5,525 bases of DNA. It comes from Micrococcales bacterium (GTDB lineage Bacteria > Actinomycetota > Actinomycetes > Actinomycetales > Dermatophilaceae). Position numbers and translations under genes: made by a program. The notes beneath the pieces are model-generated. The model was given only the letters and a program-made list of their open reading frames with translations, was not told where the DNA came from and ran no database searches. Shown here piece by piece: positions 1-5,484 of this stretch; positions within the stretch are counted from its first letter, which is position 1; each line of letters opens with the position of its first letter. Location: NCBI GenBank assembly GCA_003132125.1, contig PKWT01000392.1:1-5525 (forward strand), in the 5' to 3' direction.

Positions 1-54
1 CGCTTGCTCACACCGCCCTGGCCGGACCTCGCCCCGTCGTACCCGCGAGCGTGA
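1..54 (+). CDS. Possible C-terminal tail of an upstream gene
   Basis: The first 17 codons in frame 1 read RLLTPPWPDLAPSYPRA and end in TGA at 52-54. The composition would suit the end of an actinobacterial protein, but 17 codons are too few to prove coding and frame 2 is also open here. If real, the gene lies almost entirely outside the window and is followed by about 80 bases before the acetyltransferase. No function can be given. Confidence 0.25.
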   Translation, partial: RLLTPPWPDLAPSYPRA

Positions 55-135
55 GTCGACGGCGGTGGCGCGGGCGGGAGGCCGGTGCTCGCGGCGACAC
101 AGCCAACACGCCAACATGCAAGGACTGATGACGAG

Positions 136-657
136 ATGGACACAGACGCAGACATGAGCGACACGTCGGCCCGTAGGGACAGGCTGCGGGTCACGACGTG
201 CGACACCGACGAGACGCTCGCACTTGCCAGCGGCCTGTTCAACCAGTACCGGCACCACTACGGCGAGTCAGACGGGGACGCGCGCACCCTCGGATGGCTC
301 ACCGAGATGGTCCAGTCGAACATGCTTACGGTCTACACAGCATCCGTGGCCTCGCAGGCTGACGCGCCTCCGATCGGCCTGGCGACGGGCCACGCGACAC
401 CTGCATCGCTGGTCATGGGACGGTTCTGGCAGCTGCGTGACCTCTACGTGCTCCCCGAGTCCCGTCGCCGCGGGGCGGCGGCTGCTCTGGTCAGCGCAGT
501 CCGAGAGGCCGCACTCGCGGCCGGCGCAACCCGACTGTCCGTCGTGACGGAACCGGACAACCGAGCCGCGCTCGACCTTTATCGGAGACTCGGATTCAGA
601 CCTGTCGAAGGTCTGGCATCACTCAGCTTGGACCTCGCTCCCCGAGCAACGACGTAG
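136..657 (+). CDS. GNAT-family N-acetyltransferase
   Basis: Predicted 173-residue cytoplasmic protein with the GCN5-related acetyltransferase fold, which moves an acetyl group from acetyl-CoA to an amine; the substrate cannot be told from sequence. The acetyl-CoA motif A is clear at residues 101-118 (RDLYVLPESRRRGAAAAL): beta-4 strand, then the R/Q-x-x-G-x-G/A pyrophosphate loop as RRRGAA, then a helix. Motif B follows: TEPDN at 138-142, ALDLYRRLGF at 145-154. The length is usual for a single-domain GNAT. I chose ATG 136 because AAGGA lies at 120-124; the 11-base spacing is a little long. ATG 154 is an alternative, and a GTG at 85 would add 17 unlikely residues. The next gene is unrelated, and repeat copy D begins 32 bases after the stop. 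Fold assignment is strong, biological role unknown. Confidence 0.88.
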   Translation: MDTDADMSDTSARRDRLRVTTCDTDETLALASGLFNQYRHHYGESDGDARTLGWLTEMVQSNMLTVYTASVASQADAPPIGLATGHATPASLVMGRFWQLRDLYVLPESRRRGAAAALVSAVREAALAAGATRLSVVTEPDNRAALDLYRRLGFRPVEGLASLSLDLAPRATT

Positions 658-689
658 CGGAGCCGAACAACTGTTGGACCGCGCCCGAC

Positions 690-731
690 CATGCCGCCGA
701 GAGTGCGATCGGTCGTGCCGAATTGAGTGCG
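690..731 (+). repeat. Dispersed intergenic repeat, copy D
   Basis: Most divergent clear copy of the family described under copy B. Without gaps, 692-731 matches 4133-4172 at 30 of 40 positions, including TGCCGC, AGTGCG, TCGTG and a terminal GAGTGCG. Its end, TGAGTGCGTC, is identical to the end of copy A. It sits between the acetyltransferase stop and the toxin-linker fragment. This argues that the open frame ahead of 749 is repeat rather than protein. Confidence 0.6.
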
Positions 732-748
732 TCTTGCGGGCGACCAAA

Positions 749-1093
749 GTGACGTCCTGGCGCAGATTCGCGGGCGCGGCCGCCGGCGGCCTGGTGTCCG
801 GCGGCATCACGGGCGCGTGCCTCGGAACCGGAGCCGGACTGGCCGCCTCGTCGGCTTGCGGGGCTGCGGGTGGTGCGCCCGGAAGCATGGCGAACCAATG
901 GGTGAGCGGGGGGAGCGTCAACGACTGGAGTGCCGTCGGCACCGAGGCGGCCTCCGGGTCTGTAGTCGGAGGCGTGGGCGGCCTGCTGTCCAAGAAGCTC
1001 GGGCTGGAGCTGACTCAGGGCCAAATCCGCAGCTGGAGCAACCTGCGCAACCGTGAGGCTTGGCTCCCTGGACGCATCACAGCCAACTACTGA
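749..1093 (+). CDS. Orphan fragment resembling an RHS/polymorphic toxin linker region
   Basis: Reading frame of 114 codons. Residues 7-85 or so are rich in Gly, Ala and Ser with small-residue zippers (GAAAGGLVSGGITGACLGTG, GSVVGGVGGLLSKKLG) and contain MANQWVSGGSVNDWSAVGTE. From memory of the family, this pattern is typical of the stretch between the RHS core and the C-terminal toxin domain in RHS/WapA-type proteins. There is no RHS core upstream: the frame is closed by a stop at 545-547 and overlaps the acetyltransferase before that. Only about 30 residues follow the linker, ending RITANY, too short for most toxin domains. The start is uncertain: GTG 749 avoids repeat copy D, TTG 674 would include it, and neither has a good ribosome binding site. 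Probably a displaced, non-functional toxin C-terminus; a small free-standing protein is possible. Confidence 0.5.
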   Translation: MTSWRRFAGAAAGGLVSGGITGACLGTGAGLAASSACGAAGGAPGSMANQWVSGGSVNDWSAVGTEAASGSVVGGVGGLLSKKLGLELTQGQIRSWSNLRNREAWLPGRITANY

Positions 1094-1164
1094 AAGAACT
1101 CGTGGTTGGGTGGACTGATCGATGAGCCACGAAGTGTCATACCTCGCATGCTGAACGGAGTCGC

Positions 1165-1635
1165 GTGTCTGACCCAATTGGTGATGGAAACCGCCGTGTG
1201 GCCAACACTCAGGCGAAATACCTGTACTGGATTCTCGGCGTGCTCGGAGGGAGTCCGGTCGTCCTCAGCTTGTTCAGTAACCCCCAGCAGCGATGGGCGA
1301 TCCTCGGCGTGGCCGCCGCGGTAGGAGTCCTGGCGTGCCGGTATCTCACGCCTGTTTCGGTGCGGCTGGGGCCCGAAACGATGGTCGTCCGTTGGCCGCT
1401 ACGGTCGGTGATGGTGGACACGGACTCGCTGCGGTTGGCCAAGCAATCGCCCGCTGTGGCGGGGCGCGACACGATAGCTTTTCGCGTCCGCTGGACGGCA
1501 CCGTTCAATCTCGTGCTCAACCAGTTCGAGGATCCACAGGAGATCCTCGCGACGATTATCCGGCTCGTCGAGACGGCATCGGCGTTCTCTGGCGACCGGG
1601 CGCGGGAGGTGAACAGGCTCAGGAAACTGGGCTGA
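1165..1635 (+). CDS. Membrane protein with two N-terminal TM segments and a PH-like domain
   Basis: A 156-residue protein. Two hydrophobic segments (about 19-37 and 44-62) form a membrane hairpin. They are followed by a beta-rich part, about 64-121 (SVRLGPETMVVRWPLRSVMV, TIAFRVRW, FNLVLNQF), and a charged C-terminal helix (EDPQEILATIIRLVETAS). A short TM hairpin followed by such strands is how many small bacterial PH-domain membrane proteins are built; the match is by pattern only. GTG 1165 was chosen for GGAG at 1157-1160, though the 4-base spacing is tight; GTG 1198 is an alternative. It lies 71 bases after the toxin-linker fragment, the usual place of an immunity gene, so protection of the inner membrane or binding of a toxin is a reasonable but unproven role. 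Confidence 0.72.
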   Translation: MSDPIGDGNRRVANTQAKYLYWILGVLGGSPVVLSLFSNPQQRWAILGVAAAVGVLACRYLTPVSVRLGPETMVVRWPLRSVMVDTDSLRLAKQSPAVAGRDTIAFRVRWTAPFNLVLNQFEDPQEILATIIRLVETASAFSGDRAREVNRLRKLG

Positions 1636-1743
1636 GCGTTGCCCGCCAGTGAGGCCTCGCGGGACTTCATCCTGCGTGGCGTCGCTCAACGGACAGGGTG
1701 GTCTTTTCCATACGAACTCATTGCCGCTGTTCGCGCACTCGGC

Positions 1744-1958
1744 CTAGGTCGTCCCGGAGCCGCCCTGACGCACTGCCCAGCCTGGATCTGCATCTTCGAA
1801 GGCATCACCGATATCGCTCTGATGGCAACCCAACTGAAGCAGCGCCTGAACCAGTTGACCCTGGACCATTCCGGCTGTACTCCATGGCTCGCGCCCGTGA
1901 GGGGTGACACTTGGGCTGAGTACCGGCCGTCGTTCAGCCGACGGATCGCGATGGGCAT
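1744..1958 (-). pseudogene. Frameshifted small actinobacterial protein (VSPPHG / GCHQ-DIGDAF type)
   Basis: On the minus strand ATG 1958 starts MPIAIRRLNDGRYSAQVSP, then the frame turns into nonsense. The frame one base over reads HGREPWSTAGMVQGQLVQAL, then GCHQSDIGDAFEDADPGW, to a TAG at 1746-1744. Restoring a single C in the C run opposite 1901-1904 joins the halves as VSPPHG and gives 71 residues. From memory, small actinobacterial proteins of unknown function share the plan DGRY-A-VSPPHG-W-TPEPM-L--L---GCHQTDIGDAF-EADP-W, so both halves and the join fit one family. The gene follows the lipoprotein on the same strand, 57 bases downstream of it. No strong ribosome binding site is seen. It is either a real inactivating deletion or a homopolymer sequencing error. 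The plus-strand frame across 1639-1971 is the shadow of this gene. Confidence 0.72.
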
Positions 1959-2015
1959 GAATTCAACGTAAGCCGTCGCAACTGGTAACGCACTCACATG
2001 CCGCGATGGGCGTGT

Positions 2016-2606
2016 TCAGGGGTTTCCCACCAGCTCGTTGAAGGTGGACTCGAAGCCGTTGTAGAAACTCGGGTTGGCGCCCTCGAAAGCCGACACGTGC
2101 CCGTTGTCGAGGGTGCGACAGCCGCTCGTTGCGTACCAGACATCGACATCGTCGGAACGTCCGACGTAGTGCAGGGCAATGATCGCGACGCTGCCAACGT
2201 CCATCGGACAATGGAAGGTTCCGTTCGGCTGATCCAGCGAGACTGCTCCGAGTGCCCGGGCGAGCCGCACGGCTTTCGCGGCACTGAGCGCGACGCTACG
2301 AACAACCGATGGGGCGGTGCTGGTCCCCGCGCCCAGGTGGGCGCCGTATTGGCAGACCAAACCTGACGCGGGCGACGGCCCCACGGGCACCAAGTTGCGG
2401 GTGAGCCCAGCCTTTGGATTGCTGACGTCTGCGGCGTTGCCCAAGGTTGCGGGGCACGAGTCGCCAACTGCGATGTGGACCTGGGGAGTTCGGGCAGAGT
2501 AGCCGCTGGCACATCCCGATGTCGCTACCGTGACTGCCAAGGCGAGCACCGGCACCACACGTCGCGCGACCGCTCGACGTTTCGACCTGGGCCACAACCC
2601 CCTCAT
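2016..2606 (-). CDS. Predicted secreted lipoprotein of unknown function
   Basis: A 196-residue protein beginning MRGLWPRSKRRAVARR. The basic N-region is followed by a hydrophobic core (VVPVLALAVTVA, 17-28) and a lipobox-like TSGC with Cys at 32. This is the pattern for lipid attachment after signal peptidase II cleavage, with the mature part outside the membrane; Thr at -3 is less usual than Leu or Val. The mature domain has four cysteines (51, 85, 133, 163) that could form two disulfides, within GDSCPA, GLVCQYG, FHCPMD and SGCRTL. The C-terminus NGHVSAFEGANPSFYNGF-ST resembles substrate-free actinobacterial lipoproteins I cannot name. ATG 2606 places the signal peptide at the N-terminus; the frame continues 53 codons upstream without looking like protein. 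No good ribosome binding site is visible. It is transcribed away from the 3044-3328 gene. Confidence 0.78.
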   Translation of the reverse strand: MRGLWPRSKRRAVARRVVPVLALAVTVATSGCASGYSARTPQVHIAVGDSCPATLGNAADVSNPKAGLTRNLVPVGPSPASGLVCQYGAHLGAGTSTAPSVVRSVALSAAKAVRLARALGAVSLDQPNGTFHCPMDVGSVAIIALHYVGRSDDVDVWYATSGCRTLDNGHVSAFEGANPSFYNGFESTFNELVGNP

Positions 2607-3043
2607 CGTGAGCCAAGCCTGGTCTTGAACGGTGCGACGACGGTTCGGCGACCACGTAGTTGTGAGTTCTGTCGCCGCGTGGCCCAGCACCTGATCATTC
2701 TGACGCAGAACGTCACCCCCTTGTCGAAGGCGTCCAAGGTCGGGATCTGGCGCACGTTTGAGCACTCGGTCATCCTGTCAGTGCTGAGACGAGATGCAGC
2801 GACAATGTCCTCATCTGCCGCAGGTCGCGCCTGCGATCGTGCCGATGAGTGGTGATCGACACGTCACCAATCAAGTCAGCCGCCAGCTGGAGCATCCCTC
2901 GCCGTGACCCCGCTTCAGTGCGGGGGCTCCTCGGTCCTTCGGCCGATTGCTCTCTCTTCGAGCCCGCCGGCAGACTGCGGTTATGCGATCTCTGCTCGCG
3001 TGGCCCGCCTTGCTGCGCTCTCTTCACTTGGATTCGTAGTGTC
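2607..3043. other. Divergent intergenic region with repeat copy C
   Basis: This 437-base gap separates the 5' ends of two divergent genes. It should contain both promoters, but I see no convincing -35/-10 pair. It holds a perfect dyad TGACG-CAGAA-CGTCA at 2701-2715, about 95 bases upstream of the lipoprotein start, and repeat copy C at 2803-2849. The open frame 2849-3043 has no recognisable protein features and is Cys/Pro/Arg rich, so I treat it as non-coding. Confidence 0.5.
2803..2849 (+). repeat. Dispersed intergenic repeat, copy C, with nested hairpin
   Basis: Aligns without gaps to 4120-4166 (copy B) with 38 of 47 positions identical, including CATCTGCCGC, CGATCGTG and CGATGAG. This copy also folds cleanly. 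CTCATC (2810-2815) pairs with GATGAG (2844-2849), and inside it CGCAGG (2819-2824) pairs with CCTGCG (2830-2835) around a 5-base loop. It lies between two divergent genes. Confidence 0.7.
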
Positions 3044-3328
3044 TTGGCAGCCATTGGCAGGCTTCCCTTGCTGAAGATTGCCGCATCGGCGTCCGGACAT
3101 TATGGGTCTGGGGCCAGCACCGTCGTCTTGGGTCTCGTGGTGTTTGGGCTCGTTCTGCTCCTGAACGGCATAATCAGCCTGGTCGCTCGACGCATCCGGG
3201 GTCGAGAAGCCACCCTGGGGCTGGGTATCCGCACCCAGGAGCAGCTGGCGCCGGCGTCGATCCGGATCGGCTCGGTGCTGCTCTCGATGGGAATGGCAGG
3301 AGGCGTTTTGCTGTGGATCCTGAGATGA
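3044..3328 (+). CDS. Small two-TM membrane protein
   Basis: From TTG 3044 this gives 94 residues. TM1 is about 25-47 (STVVLGLVVFGLVLLLNGII), then a short basic loop (ARRIRGREATLGLGIRTQEQ), then TM2 about 74-93 (RIGSVLLSMGMAGGVLLWIL), ending right after the second helix. I do not recognise a family. The frame is open back to GTG 2849, but that part lacks protein character. The start is uncertain: TTG 3044 and TTG 3068 are the candidates, the latter with AGG at 3059-3061 and good spacing. Repeat copies C and A flank the gene. Likely a real gene with unknown role; a small orphan immunity-type membrane protein is one possibility. Confidence 0.6.
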   Translation: MAAIGRLPLLKIAASASGHYGSGASTVVLGLVVFGLVLLLNGIISLVARRIRGREATLGLGIRTQEQLAPASIRIGSVLLSMGMAGGVLLWILR

Positions 3329-3712
3329 GTCGTGTCCGGAAGTTGACCTCGAAGCATTGTCACTTTGCCTGTCGAGATCGAGTGCCCCTCCCCCCAATGG
3401 CAAGGCAGACCAACTGAAAGCTGCCGAATCGTGGAACCGGCAAACGACCGCATCTGCCGCTGGTGGGGCGCTCGACCGTGTCGGAAGTGAGTGCGTCCAA
3501 AGGCCCGGTTCGAGGATGCAGACGACGGCGGGCAGCCAGCGGCGAGGCCCCAGATCTTCCGCATGGGCGGCGTGGTGGGCCACACTGCGAGGTAGGCGGA
3601 TACGGATAAGTCTTGAGGGGGCCCGAGATGGCCGGTGTACGTGAGTTGACGCTGCACATCGAAACCATGGTTGCGTCGGCGCCGTCGTGTTGACATGAAG
3701 GTGTCGTGGAAC
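3329..3712. other. Intergenic region with repeat copy A, no gene seen
   Basis: A 384-base gap between two plus-strand membrane protein genes. All six frames give Arg/Ser/Pro-rich translations without recognisable domains or a start with a good ribosome binding site. The only clear structure is repeat copy A. A TTGACG at 3646-3651 and a TTGACA at 3690-3695 look like -35 elements, but neither has a matching -10 at the right spacing. Confidence 0.5.
3443..3497 (+). repeat. Dispersed intergenic repeat, copy A
   Basis: The segment 3443-3483 matches 4121-4161 (copy B) at 36 of 41 positions without gaps; the first 22 bases differ at one position. Beyond that the similarity continues with a one-base gap to a shared AGTGCG, and the end TGAGTGCGTC is identical to copy D. 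It lies 115 bases after one gene and about 215 bases before the next. Confidence 0.78.
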
Positions 3713-4075
3713 ATGAGCGCAGAACTGAAGTCCGGCATCGGTCTAGCGGTATGGGGTCTTGCGGGTGTGCTCGCGACTCTCGGCGTTGTCTCGCTCGGAA
3801 CTGTCGCTTGGCTGACAGCCGGGGCCCTTCTCCTTGCTTCGGTGGTCGCCCGCGTCCCAGTTCGAATCCCTGCCGTCTTGGTCGGCGCGGCGCTTCCGCT
3901 GTTGTTTATTGCCTTCGGCAATGTCTCTGGGCCCGGTTGGTCATGTCACTCCGGGCCCAACGATTCCGGCTGCGATCAGTTGCTCGACCCGCGACCCTTC
4001 CTCCTCGCGGCGTTGACGTTGCTTGCCGTCCCCGTGGGGCTATGGGTGGTGTCACGGGGCCGCCGCAACCGGTAA
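3713..4075 (+). CDS. Four-TM membrane protein with GPGW-x-C / C-x(n)-DP motif
   Basis: A 120-residue protein with four hydrophobic segments (about 8-27, 30-47, 52-70, 97-114) and a basic C-terminus (SRGRRNR). Between TM3 and TM4 lies an outer loop, GNVSGPGWSCHSGPNDSGC, followed by DQLLDPRPF, with Cys at 78 and 87 that could form a disulfide. From memory, small actinobacterial membrane proteins of unknown function carry a similar loop (GPG-x-x-C, a second Cys, then a DPWP-like turn into the last helix), so I take it as a genuine conserved type. ATG 3713 is preferred because AAGG lies about 11 bases upstream and the protein then begins right before TM1; ATG 3695 and TTG 3671 are longer options. 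It is flanked by repeat copies A and B. Confidence 0.75.
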   Translation: MSAELKSGIGLAVWGLAGVLATLGVVSLGTVAWLTAGALLLASVVARVPVRIPAVLVGAALPLLFIAFGNVSGPGWSCHSGPNDSGCDQLLDPRPFLLAALTLLAVPVGLWVVSRGRRNR

Positions 4076-4120
4076 TCACATCCTTCATCGGTTCGGCGCG
4101 CCTTCGCTACACGACGGTCC

Positions 4121-4172
4121 AACGTCCGCATCTGCCGCTGGTAGTGCGCCCGATCGTGTCGATGAGAGTGCG
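4121..4172 (+). repeat. Dispersed intergenic repeat, copy B (reference copy)
   Basis: Used as the reference for the family because all other copies align to it without gaps over 40 bases or more. It contains CATCTGCCGC (4129-4138), CGATCGTGTCGATGAG (4151-4166) and AGTGCG. Its ends are complementary: CCGCATCT (4127-4134) against AGAGTGCGG, with one bulged G, so it may form a stem like copy C. It starts 46 bases after one stop codon and ends about 40 bases before the next start, so the open frame from 4023 to 4214 is not protein. Confidence 0.78.
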
Positions 4173-4214
4173 GGTCGTGGGCCGGTGCGACGAGGGGCTC
4201 GGGCCGGTCAGGTG

Positions 4215-5099
4215 ATGGACGTATGTGCGCCATTTGTGGCGAGCGGTCGACGGCTTATGCCGGGAATCGGGGATGGTCTACCCGATGCGGGGTCCGGGAT
4301 GGACACTGGCGAGGTGGATCTTCGACCGCTGATGCTGCGTGAGGGGTGCCCGGTCTCGGCCTCCGGTCGTGTGATCGCGGTTGATGGTCAGGTCTGGTTC
4401 GAGCCGCCGCTGCCTGTGCCACTTGTGGCTTATGCGCTGGGGCAGGAGCCGGCACCTAAGTGGTCCGGGCTGGGCGTACCCGTTCGGGGGGTAGACCTTG
4501 AGGACCTTGACCGGCGTCGCCTCAAGGATGGTGCGCTCGAGGGTTGGGCCCAACTCATCGGGCACTGGACGGGCGCGGAGCTGGTCGTCGACGAGCAGGA
4601 CGCTCCCAACTGGCCGGTGCGACTCGGGCCCCGGTGGGACAGCCCGCCCTGCGAGCCGCCCGCGGGAGGTTGGCCGCACGGTCGTCGCGAGGAAAACCTC
4701 GAGCCGCCGCCGGAGTTGGAGGGCGACGCGGCTGTGGTCGGCGTGATGATGGCGCGTCCGAGCCCGACCCAGGTCGTGCTCGTGGTTGTCTCCACCGAAC
4801 CCGACCGGACCCGTGAGCAGCTGGGCGCGCGATACCCGTCCCGGTCCTGTGTTGTCGCCAGCCGATGGACGCGAGCCCAGGTCCAGGGGGTGCAGTCCCA
4901 GTTGGAGGCCCGACTGGGCGGTTGGCAGATCTACCAAACCGGCCAGACCCACGGCGAGGACTGTCAGATTCGGTTCGAAGTGGAGGCTGTCCAGGTCGTG
5001 CCTGAGTTCGCTGAGTGGGCCTCCACGGTCCCCGACGGGCTACTTCAAGTGCAAGCCTGGCTGGTCCCGGCTCCATCAGCTGTACCGCCACCACCCTGA
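4215..5099 (+). CDS. Uncharacterised soluble actinobacterial protein, about 294 residues
   Basis: No signal peptide or membrane segment, so probably cytoplasmic. The N-terminal half has GRVIAVDGQVWFEPPLPVPL, then EPAPKWSGLGVPVRGVDLED and LEGWAQLIGHWTGAELVVDEQ. This is a beta-rich pattern I have seen in actinobacterial proteins of unknown function. The C-terminal half reads VVGVMMARPSPTQVVLVVVS, RYPSRSCVVASRWTRAQVQG, LGGWQIYQTGQTHGEDCQIRF and FAEWASTVPDGLLQVQAWLVP, also a conserved-looking block. The tail is Pro-rich. I reported ATG 4215, the first ATG after repeat copy B, but its AGG is only two bases away. ATG 4299, with GGGG at 4289-4292, would remove 28 weak residues and may be the real start. 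I cannot assign a function. Confidence 0.78.
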   Translation: MDVCAPFVASGRRLMPGIGDGLPDAGSGMDTGEVDLRPLMLREGCPVSASGRVIAVDGQVWFEPPLPVPLVAYALGQEPAPKWSGLGVPVRGVDLEDLDRRRLKDGALEGWAQLIGHWTGAELVVDEQDAPNWPVRLGPRWDSPPCEPPAGGWPHGRREENLEPPPELEGDAAVVGVMMARPSPTQVVLVVVSTEPDRTREQLGARYPSRSCVVASRWTRAQVQGVQSQLEARLGGWQIYQTGQTHGEDCQIRFEVEAVQVVPEFAEWASTVPDGLLQVQAWLVPAPSAVPPPP

Positions 5100-5337
5100 T
5101 CAGTACAGGTGTGGACCGGCCGTCCCGACCGGATCACGCAAGGACGAAACGGACTACATGCCGCTTACCGCGCGCGTTTGGGCCCCTCAGCACCAGATGA
5201 CCGGACCTAGCCGCGTTGGGCGCCTGCCGATGAGCGGGCGCGTTTCACGTCGTCTTCGCAGTCCCGGGCAGCGGTGACTCCGCCCTCGTGACCAGGCGAG
5301 CCTCGATTCAATCCCCAAGGTCGCACCAGCCCCGGTA

Positions 5338-5397
5338 TGTGCCGTTTGGATGTCGAGCTGGCCTCTGCAGGAGCGAGCCGGCTCGCCGAACGGCACA
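5338..5397. repeat. Inverted repeat with inner palindrome
   Basis: The outer arms TGTGCCGTT (5338-5346) and AACGGCACA (5389-5397) are perfect complements over 9 bp. The stem extends inward by one G-T pair and two G-C pairs. Within it GCGAGCCGGCTCGC (5373-5386) is a perfect 14-bp palindrome that competes with the inner end of the outer stem. There is no U run after it, so it is not a standard terminator; a recombination or protein-binding site, or a structured RNA, is possible. Confidence 0.6.
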
Positions 5398-5456
5398 ACT
5401 AAATGTGACGCACAAACCCCCACAGGCACACTGGATGTCGAGCATGGAGTGCGTTT

Positions 5457-5472
5457 GTTCGGTCGACCGAAC
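5457..5472. promoter_or_regulatory. 16-bp perfect palindrome, possible operator
   Basis: GTTCGGTCGACCGAAC is a perfect palindrome ending 12 bases before the first candidate start codon at 5485. Position and size suit an operator for a dimeric repressor acting on the gene that may begin there. It is not the actinobacterial LexA box, which has GAAC-N4-GTTC with the half-sites the other way round. The regulator is unknown. Confidence 0.4.
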
Positions 5473-5484
5473 TGGTGCAGGCTC

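Larger units (their letters stand above)
5100..5484. other. Non-coding region with strong dyads
   Basis: This 385-base stretch has no frame that looks like protein on either strand. It contains a long interrupted inverted repeat (5338-5397), a 16-bp perfect palindrome (5457-5472) and an inverted repeat at its right end (5481-5496). A possible degenerate member of the intergenic repeat family lies around 5208-5242 (GCCGC, GCGCC, CCGATGAG in order, with about 8 bases missing). Confidence 0.5.

Noticed and set aside
1527..1549. Perfect inverted repeat CGAGGATC / GATCCTCG with a 7-base loop
   Set aside because: It is inside the 1165-1635 gene and encodes ordinary residues (EDPQEIL). It may be chance, with no regulatory context.
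1639..1971. Plus-strand open frame of 110 codons with a TTG start
   Set aside because: It is antisense to the frameshifted minus-strand gene, whose two halves carry a recognisable family pattern. The plus frame has no domain and no ribosome binding site.
3690..3695. TTGACA -35-like hexamer before the 3713 gene
   Set aside because: No -10-like sequence at 16-19 bases downstream, and transcription would have to start inside the coding region.
3860..3870. GTTCGAATCCC, resembling a tRNA T-arm
   Set aside because: It lies inside the four-TM protein gene, and no anticodon arm, D-arm or acceptor stem can be built around it.
3100..3921. Long minus-strand open frame of 273 codons
   Set aside because: It runs antisense across two membrane protein genes and repeat copy A; the composition is Arg/Thr/Pro-rich with no domain, typical of high-GC shadow frames.
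4116..5222. Integron attC idea: GTCCAAC at 4116-4122 fits RYYYAAC and GTTGGGC at 5215-5221 fits GTTRRRY
   Set aside because: The two cores are over 1 kb apart, the other repeat copies lack both cores, and no integrase is present. The repeats are therefore not attC sites as known.
5158..5277. Small open frame of 39 codons starting ATG 5158
   Set aside because: The nearest AAGGA is about 14 bases away, the translation is Arg/Pro-rich without features, and it overlaps the possible degenerate repeat.
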